A stretch of DNA of 10,011 nt, from assembly GCA_013696595.1 (NCBI GenBank), contig JACCYG010000050.1:1-10011 (forward strand), in the 5' to 3' direction. Position 1 is the stretch's first letter; the number at the start of each line of letters is the position of its first letter. This DNA is from Actinomycetota bacterium. Lineage in GTDB: Bacteria; Actinomycetota; Thermoleophilia; Gaiellales; Gaiellaceae. Position numbers and translations under genes: made by a program. Below the pieces are notes generated by a model. That model saw nothing but the letters and a program-made list of their open reading frames with translations. It was not told the origin of the DNA and did no database searches. Shown here piece after piece: positions 4,883-10,011 of this stretch.

Positions 4883-7618
4883 CTAGCGCGCCGCCGGCCG
4901 AAGGGCCGAGCCGACCGGTTCGATGCGGATCGCGCAGACCTTGTACTCGGGGATCCCGATAAGCGAGTCGGTGACGTCATTTGTGAGCAAATTGACGCGC
5001 GACTCCGCGAAGTGGAGCGCCATCCACACGAGCCCCGGGTAGACGCGGTCGCCGACCGTGGCGCGCGCCTCGATCTGGCCGCGGCGGGAGACGAGCCGCA
5101 CCCAGTCGCCATCGCAAACCCCCAGGTTCGAGGCATCCTCGGGGCTCATCTCGACGAACGGTTCCTCCTGCTTCTGCGTTACGCCCTCCTCACGCATCGT
5201 CATCGTCGCCGAGTTGTAGTGGTAGAGCGTTCGCCCGGTCGAGAGGACGAAGGGGAACTCCGAATCGGGCTCCTCGATCGGCGGCTGGTACTCGACCGGG
5301 TAGAACTTCCCTCTCCCGCTCGGGCGCGCGGGACGAGGCGCATGGAGAAACTGCTCGCCGGGGTCGTCGCGGTCGGTGCACGGCCACTGGAGCCCGACCT
5401 CCTCGATTCGGTCGTAGCGGATCCCGGACCAGAGCGGCGCCAGGTCGGCGAACTCGTTCCAGACCGACTCCGCGTCCGGGTACTCGGGCCAGTTCGCGCC
5501 CATCGCCTGCGCGAACTCGATCACGATCCGGAGATCCTCGCGGGCATTCCCGGGAAGCGGCACCGCGCGGCGCACGCGGTTCACGCGCCGCTCGGTGTTC
5601 GTGAACGTCCCCTCCTTCTCGGCAAAGCTCGAGGCGGGGAAGACGACATCGGCGTGCTTGCGCGACGTGTCGTTCAGGAAGATGTCCTGTGAGACGAGGA
5701 ATTCGAGATTGTGGAAGCTCTCCTCGACGTGCTTTGCGTTCGGTTCCGTGTGGCCGGGATTCTCGCCGATCAGATAGAAGGCCTTGATCCGGCCGTCCTG
5801 CATCCCCGAGATCATCTGGTCGAGTCGGTAGCCGGCCTTCTCGGGAACCTCGACTCCCCATCGCTCAGCGAACTTCTTCCGAATCTCCGGGTCGTTCGCG
5901 GGCTGATAGCCCGGAAGGTAGGCAGGGTTCGCGCCCGCGTCGTTCAGACCCTGGACGTTGTTCTGGCCGCGCAGCGCATTCAGGCCCGTCGACTCGTAAC
6001 CAAGGTGGCCCGTCATGAGGACGAGATTCGAGAGCGACCAGATGTTGTCGATCGCACAGGCATGCTCGGTGATTCCGAGCGTGTAGAAGATCGCCGCGTG
6101 CTTCTCCTGCGCGTAGGCGCGCGCGACCCAACGGATGTCCTCGGCCGGGACTCCAGTGATCTTCTCGGCTTCCTCAGGCGTGTAGCGGCTGACGACTTCG
6201 CGGACGGCGTCGAAGTCCTCGGTGAGCTCCGCGATGTACTCGTCGTTCTGGAGCCCCTCCTCGAGGATGACATGCATGATCGCGTTCAGGAGCCAGACGT
6301 CGCTTCCCGGCCGAAGCTGCAGGTGGCGTTTCGCGAGCTTCGTGAGCCAGATCTTGCGCGGGTCGGCGACGACGATCGTCGCGCCGTTCCGGGCGGCCTT
6401 CTTCATCCGGAGGGCGAGCACGGGATGCGCCTCCGTTGTGTTCGAGCCGATCACGAAGATGAACTTCGCGTTCTCGATCTCGGGGATCGAGTTGGTTGTC
6501 GCTCCTCTGCCTAACGACCTGACCAGGCCGTAAAGAGTCGGAGCGTGTCAGGTGGCTTCGCAGGAGTGGATGGAGTTCGTTCCCACCGCCGTCCGCGCGA
6601 GCTTCTGGATCAGGAAGTTCTCCTCCATCGTGAGGCGGGCGGAGGCGAGGAAGCCGATCGACTGGGGCCCGTGGCGCTCCTTGACGCCGGCGAGGCCCTT
6701 CGCGGCCGCCTGGTACGCGTCCTCCCAGGTCGTCTCGTGGAGCTCGCCGTCGTCGCCGCGGACGAGCGGCTCGGTCAGGCGGTCGGGATGGTGGACGAAG
6801 TTGAAGGCAAAGCGGCCCTTGACGCAGAGGTTGCCCTCGTTCGAGACGTAGCTCGGGTCGGAGGTGATCTTCACGATCCGCTTCGTCTCGGGATCGACGT
6901 TGATGTCGATCTGGCATCCGACGCCACAGAAGGTGCAGGTCGACTTGATCTTCTCGAGCTTCTGCTCCGGGCGCTCCGTGCCCTCTTCGAACTTCTCGTA
7001 GATCGCGCCCGTCGGGCAGGCCGAAAGGCAGCCGCCGCACAGCTCGCACTCGGTGTCGAGCCAGGAATGTCCGTGGGTCGGGACGATGCGCGCGTGTGGC
7101 CCGCGGCCCTCGAGGGAGAGCGCCGAGCACTGCATGACCTCCTGCGTGTACCGAACGCAGCGGTTGCAGAGGATGCAGGCGTCCGGGTTGTAGCCCATGA
7201 ACCTGTTGCGGTCGTCGTAGGGCTCGCGTTTGGCGTCCGGGAGGATGAACGGCGTCTCGGCGCCGAACTCCTCGGCCATGTCGACGAGCTCGTTCGGGCG
7301 TCCACCGGGGTCCGGGTTCAGGTGCTCGACGAGGAGCATCTCGGTGAGCGTCTTCCGGAACTGCGGGACGTCCGAGTTCGTCGAGACGGCCATGCCTTCG
7401 GCGACACGGGTCGCGCAGGCGGGGAGCGGGCGCGGTGAGCCTTCTACGCCGACGACGCACATACGGCAACCGCCGTATGGATCGAGCTTGTCGTCGTGAC
7501 AGAGCGTCGGAACGAAGACGCCGTGCCGCGCGGCGGCGTGGACTAGCAGCTCGCCCTCGGGCGCGCTGACGGCTTTCCCGTCCAGCGTGAACGCGACGAC
7601 CCTGGGCATCAATCGCAT
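4883..7618 (-). CDS. fdhA: NAD-linked formate dehydrogenase catalytic subunit FdhA, selenoprotein (TGA at 6550-6548 read as Sec)
   Basis: A 911-residue molybdopterin (Mo/W-bis-MGD) enzyme oxidising formate to CO2 in the cytoplasm and passing electrons to the NuoEF-type subunit. Domains in order: an N-terminal [2Fe-2S] ferredoxin fold (Cys40, 51, 54, 68); two [4Fe-4S] sites (Cys148/151/154/164 and Cys191/194/197/201); the proximal [4Fe-4S] of the molybdopterin domain (Cys228, 231, 235, 265); then Sec357 in HSCEAT-U-HAPTLYGLV with the adjacent His358. Next come SLGRGATTNSIPEIENAKF, GSNTTEAHPVLA, GLNALRGQNNVQG (Arg550, the formate-site Arg) and the C-terminal dinucleotide-binding domain (VLSTGRTLYHYNSATMT onward). 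The reading frame is unbroken from 7618 to 4883 apart from the TGA, and the 31 codons directly after it encode the expected conserved sequence, so this is recoding rather than a broken gene. The NuoG-type His-Cys cluster is absent between residues 99 and 148. An ATG at 7609 (MPRVVAFTLDGK) is an equally good start. Confidence 0.93.
6500..6550 (-). promoter_or_regulatory. Sec UGA codon and bacterial SECIS-like hairpin in fdhA
   Basis: The UGA (6550-6548) is followed by a hairpin. The lower stem CGCUCC (6545-6540) pairs with GGAGCG (6505-6500), with a possible short UCU/AGA helix (6536-6534 with 6508-6506). The upper stem ACGGCCU (6531-6525) pairs with AGGUCGU (6520-6514) with one G-U pair, and the loop is GGUC (6524-6521). 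The loop starts 23 nt after the UGA. E. coli fdhF also has GGUC in its SECIS apical loop, about 18 nt after its UGA, where SelB binds. The span uses codons rare in this GC-rich gene (CTT, TTA, AGA, GGA, ACA), consistent with selection on the RNA fold. SelB and tRNA-Sec genes are not in the window. Confidence 0.85.
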
Positions 7619-7646
7619 CGTACCGCCGTGTAGCGTCTCGCTGGCC

Positions 7647-8300
7647 GTGAACGACCGCCCCTACGCGACCGCACACCTCTCAGAGCTCGACTCGGTTCCT
7701 GTGACCGAGAGCCTGGTCTGGCGCCCAGTCCGACGCCGATTCGGCATCGAGGCCTTCGGCGTCAACGCGTACACGGCCGCGAACGCCGGCGACGAGATCG
7801 TGGAGGACCACACCGAGGAGACATACCTCCACCAAGAGCTGTACTTCGTGGTCCAGGGACACGCGAAGTTCACGGTGGGCGGCGAGGAGGTCGACGCGCC
7901 GGCCGGCACGTTCGTCTTCATTCGCGATCCCGCGACGCGCCGGCACGCTGTGGCAACGGAGCCCGGGTCGACCGTGCTCGCGATGGGAGGCCGGCCCGGC
8001 GAGCCCTTCCAGGAGTCCGCGTGGGAGTACTCCCTCGCCGCGAACGCGCACGTCAAGGCCAGGGACTACGAGCGGGCGCTCGAGGTGATGAACGAGGGTC
8101 TCGACCGACACCCGGACAACGGCTCCCTCCTCTACAACACTGCGTGCTTCGAGGCGGCGGCCGGCCGACGAGACGACGCGCTTGCGCACCTGCGCCGCGC
8201 CTTCGAGGTCGATCCGAGGACGCGGGGATGGGCGGAAACCGATTCTGATCTCGACTCGATCCGCGACGATCCGGAGTTTCCTGGGCGACCCGAGGCGTAG
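7647..8300 (+). CDS. Cupin-TPR protein encoded opposite to and between the formate dehydrogenase genes
   Basis: A 217-residue soluble protein without signal peptide or membrane segment. The N-terminal half is a single cupin barrel: EDHTEETYLHQELYFVVQG (residues 53-71) carries the first metal motif (His62, Glu64) and APAGTFVFIRDPATRRHAV (84-102) the second (His100). The C-terminal half is helical and tetratricopeptide-like (HVKARDYERALEVMNEGLDR, then LLYNTACFEAAAGRRDDALA, then HLRRAFEVDP). The GTG start at 7647 (VNDRPYATAHLSELDS) fits the family N-terminus. A GTG at 7587 would overlap the start of fdhA on the other strand by 32 nt. No Shine-Dalgarno is visible. Only 28 nt separate it from the fdhA start, and a terminator-like hairpin follows its stop. 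Cupin-TPR proteins of this type occur in actinobacteria without a settled function. Sensing or a cofactor or metal role in formate dehydrogenase expression is only a guess from position. Confidence 0.82.
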   Translation: MNDRPYATAHLSELDSVPVTESLVWRPVRRRFGIEAFGVNAYTAANAGDEIVEDHTEETYLHQELYFVVQGHAKFTVGGEEVDAPAGTFVFIRDPATRRHAVATEPGSTVLAMGGRPGEPFQESAWEYSLAANAHVKARDYERALEVMNEGLDRHPDNGSLLYNTACFEAAAGRRDDALAHLRRAFEVDPRTRGWAETDSDLDSIRDDPEFPGRPEA

Positions 8301-8326
8301 GCATTCGTCTCACACTCGGCACAGTT

Positions 8327-8349
8327 CGTGCGTCACTCGCGCGCTTTTT
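8327..8349 (+). terminator. Intrinsic terminator-like hairpin after the cupin-TPR gene
   Basis: CGTGCG (8327-8332) pairs with CGCGCG (8338-8343) with one G-U pair and a 5-nt loop, followed by CTTTTT. It starts 27 nt after the stop codon. The stem is short, so strength is uncertain. Confidence 0.5.
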
Positions 8350-8354
8350 CGCGT

Positions 8355-8385
8355 TAGGCTGAACCTGAGCAGGGGGCGGGTCGGG
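8355..8385 (+). repeat. Right copy of the ~31-bp inverted repeat
   Basis: TAGGCTGAACC, then TGA, then GCAGGGGGCGGGTCGGG on the plus strand. It matches the minus-strand copy at 4761-4730 in 28 positions, with a small difference in the middle. It lies just after the cupin terminator. If TAGGCT acts as a -10 here, transcription would run antisense into the 3' end of the diaphorase gene. Confidence 0.6.
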
Positions 8386-8396
8386 CCCGAGTTACC

Positions 8397-8423
8397 CGCG
8401 CGCGAGAAGAGTCGACGCGCGCG
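8397..8423. repeat. CG-rich inverted repeat between the convergent cupin and diaphorase genes
   Basis: CGCGCGCG occurs at 8397-8404 and 8416-8423 with 11 nt between, able to form an 8-bp stem in RNA from either strand. No T-run follows on either side. It may slow transcription at the convergent gene ends, or it may be composition noise. Confidence 0.25.
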
Positions 8424-8436
8424 AGATGCGTTCCAC

Positions 8437-10005
8437 CTAGCTCTCGGCTGCGGGGGGCTCGCCTAACGGCTCGAAGAGCTCGGGCCAGTACCGAAACGCG
8501 TTTCGCATCGGGAACGGGGCACCTTGGCCGAGGCCGCAAATTGAGGTCTGCACCATCGCATCGAGCCACTCCTCCACCTGTTGACGCGGCATGACCGCCC
8601 GGCCGTGCCCGAGCTCCTCGAGCAGGTAGTGCATGCCGCGGTTCCCGATTCGGCACGGCGTGCACTTCTGGCACGACTCCTCCGCGAAGAAGCGCATCGT
8701 CTCGGCCAGTAGGCGAAGCGGTGAATAGCTCTTCGGAAACACCTGGACTCCGGCCGAGCCGACCCCGGCACCCCAGTCGCGCAGCGCGTCGCGCGTAAGC
8801 GGGACGTCGAGCGCTTCGGGCGGGAGGATCCCGCTTGCCGCCCCACCCGGGACGATCGCTCCGACCTCGTGGGTCGCGCCGCCCGCGTACTCGTCGACGA
8901 GCGCACGCAGCGTAATCCCGTTCGGCGCCTCGTAGCAGCCGGGTTGCCGAACGGTGCCCGAAAGCGACCAGAGGCGCACACCCTTCGCTCCGTTCAAGCC
9001 GAGCGCCGCATACCACTCGCCGCCTTTCGCAAGGATCGCCGGGATGTGCGCCAGCGTCTCGACGTTGTTGATGAGCGTGGGGCGCCCGAGATAGCCGACC
9101 TGGCTGGGGAAGGGCGGCTTCAACCGCGGCATGCCACGACGGCCCTCCATCGATTCGAGCATGGCCGTCTCCTCGCCGCAGATGTAGGCACCCGCTCCAA
9201 CGACGAGCTCGATCGAAGCGCCGTCCAGAATCCCGGCGGCTCCAAACTCCTCGATCGCGCCTCGGAGACGATCGCGCGCCGTGGCGTACTCCTCGCGCAG
9301 GTAGATGAATCCCTCCGTCGCCTCGGCGAAGCGCATGGCGACGAGCATCCCCTCGAGCATGAGATGGGGCCGGAGCTCCATCACGTAGCGATCCTTGATC
9401 GTCCCCGGCTCACCCTCGTCGGCGTTCACGATCACGTACCGCGGTTTCGACTCGTGCGCGACTGCCTCCCATTTGCGGCCGGTCGGAAAGCCGGCACCTC
9501 CGTAGCCGGCGAGCCCGGAGAGCTTCAGCTCCTCGATGATGCGCTCGAGTTGTGGGAGGTCGCGGAGCACGTTCAGGCCGCCGCGGCGCTCGTAGTCCTC
9601 CAGTGTGTCGTCGCGGGTCGCGAGACCCGTCGAATGGCCGTCGTTTGTGGAGTACGTGACGCCACCGAGGACGTCGTCGCCGTGCAGGACGACGGGCGCG
9701 AGGTCGCAGTGGCCGAGGCACGGCACCTCGATGCGGCCTTCGAGCAGGAGCTCCCGTGAGCCAGCGCAATCGCAGATCGGTCCGGTGCAGACCCGAACCG
9801 CATCGATGGGTAGCTGAAGGAACGAGTAGAACGAGACGACCTCGTGCACCTCGCCCCGGCGGATCGACATGTGGTCGGCGAGGGCATCGGAGAGCTCCGG
9901 TCCGATCGGCCCGACCTCGCGCCGCAGGCGGCCAAGGTTGTCGAGCAGGCGCGTCCGGTCTCTCGGCAGCGTCTCGAGCACGCTCACCAGGCGAAGGACG
10001 TCCAT
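8437..10005 (-). CDS. Fused NuoE-NuoF-type diaphorase subunit of formate dehydrogenase
   Basis: A 522-residue flavin/iron-sulfur subunit that would receive electrons from FdhA and reduce NAD+ (FdsG plus FdsB in one chain). The N-terminal NuoE-like part has a thioredoxin-fold [2Fe-2S] site: Cys73, then Cys78 (VCTGPICDCAGS; Cys80 is also present), Cys96 and Cys100 (CLGHC). The NuoF-like part starts near residue 160: FMN/NADH-binding GLAGYGGAGFPTGRKWEAV (165-183), VNADEGEPGTIKDRY (193-207) and GAYICGEETAMLESMEGRRG (272-291), then the N3-type [4Fe-4S] ligands Cys445, Cys448, Cys451 (SCQKCTPCRIGN) and Cys490 (SICGLGQGAPFP). No quinone- or membrane-binding part is present, so the complex should be soluble. 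The ATG at 10005 is used; an upstream start outside the window cannot be excluded, as the NuoE-like N-terminus is short. The catalytic gene follows on the same strand after 818 nt, interrupted only by the opposite-strand cupin-TPR gene. Confidence 0.92.
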   Translation of the reverse strand: MDVLRLVSVLETLPRDRTRLLDNLGRLRREVGPIGPELSDALADHMSIRRGEVHEVVSFYSFLQLPIDAVRVCTGPICDCAGSRELLLEGRIEVPCLGHCDLAPVVLHGDDVLGGVTYSTNDGHSTGLATRDDTLEDYERRGGLNVLRDLPQLERIIEELKLSGLAGYGGAGFPTGRKWEAVAHESKPRYVIVNADEGEPGTIKDRYVMELRPHLMLEGMLVAMRFAEATEGFIYLREEYATARDRLRGAIEEFGAAGILDGASIELVVGAGAYICGEETAMLESMEGRRGMPRLKPPFPSQVGYLGRPTLINNVETLAHIPAILAKGGEWYAALGLNGAKGVRLWSLSGTVRQPGCYEAPNGITLRALVDEYAGGATHEVGAIVPGGAASGILPPEALDVPLTRDALRDWGAGVGSAGVQVFPKSYSPLRLLAETMRFFAEESCQKCTPCRIGNRGMHYLLEELGHGRAVMPRQQVEEWLDAMVQTSICGLGQGAPFPMRNAFRYWPELFEPLGEPPAAES

Positions 10006-10011
10006 GCGTCG

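Noticed and set aside
6545..7438. Plus-strand open frame of 297 codons opposite fdhA
   Set aside because: Complement of the cysteine-rich fdhA region; no motif of its own.
4883..7618. fdhA as a pseudogene or as two separate genes split at 6548
   Set aside because: Both halves share one frame, the interruption is exactly at the Sec position, conserved sequence resumes directly after it, and a SECIS-like hairpin is present.
6174..7676. Long minus-strand open frame (500 codons) overlapping fdhA
   Set aside because: It is rich in Arg/Pro/Ala/His with no recognisable motif and lies one frame off the clear iron-sulfur and molybdopterin motifs of fdhA; a high-GC shadow.
1..10011. CRISPR arrays, tRNA or rRNA genes, transposases
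   Set aside because: I saw no regularly spaced repeats, cloverleaf sequences, rRNA motifs or transposase motifs on either strand; nearly all of the window is accounted for by metabolic genes.

Overview
The window is a high-GC bacterial segment with codons dominated by G/C in the third position and closely packed genes. The gene types (GlnT-type glutamine synthetase with GlxB/GlxC-like proteins, a GAF-PucR regulator, an NAD-linked formate dehydrogenase) and the style of the intergenic DNA suggest an actinobacterium, perhaps of the Thermoleophilia/Rubrobacter kind. That placement is inference only.

Right half (about 4.9-10.0 kb): a cytoplasmic NAD-linked, molybdenum- or tungsten-dependent formate dehydrogenase. 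On the minus strand, reading right to left, come a fused NuoE-NuoF-type diaphorase subunit (10005-8437) and the catalytic subunit FdhA (7618-4883). Simple ORF calling breaks fdhA in two at a TGA codon (6550-6548). The two pieces are in the same frame, the TGA sits exactly where the molybdenum-ligating Sec/Cys of formate dehydrogenases lies, and a SECIS-like hairpin with a GGUC loop starts just downstream. I therefore annotate one 911-residue selenoprotein. A cupin-TPR gene (7647-8300) lies on the opposite strand between the two subunit genes and has its own terminator-like hairpin.

Left half (1 to about 4.7 kb): all minus strand. A GAF-GAF-PucR regulator is followed by a type III (GlnT) glutamine synthetase / gamma-glutamylmethylamide synthetase-like enzyme, a class II glutamine amidotransferase (GlxB/MgsA-like) and the start of a GltB3/FwdC-like protein (GlxC/MgsB-like) that runs off the left edge. 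The next gene to the left is probably the FMN-binding glutamate synthase domain protein (GlxD/MgsC).

How they may work together: the left module resembles the front half of the N-methylglutamate pathway (methylamine plus glutamate via GmaS and MgsABC), or a dispersed glutamate synthase working on ammonia. Methyl groups released by such a pathway can end as formate, which the selenoenzyme would oxidise to CO2 while reducing NAD+. The regulator sits between the two modules and may control one or both. Other signals are a near-identical inverted pair of ~31-bp sequences flanking the fdhA-cupin block, a perfect 12-bp palindrome upstream of the regulator, and a hairpin that could mask the ribosome binding site of the glutamine synthetase gene.
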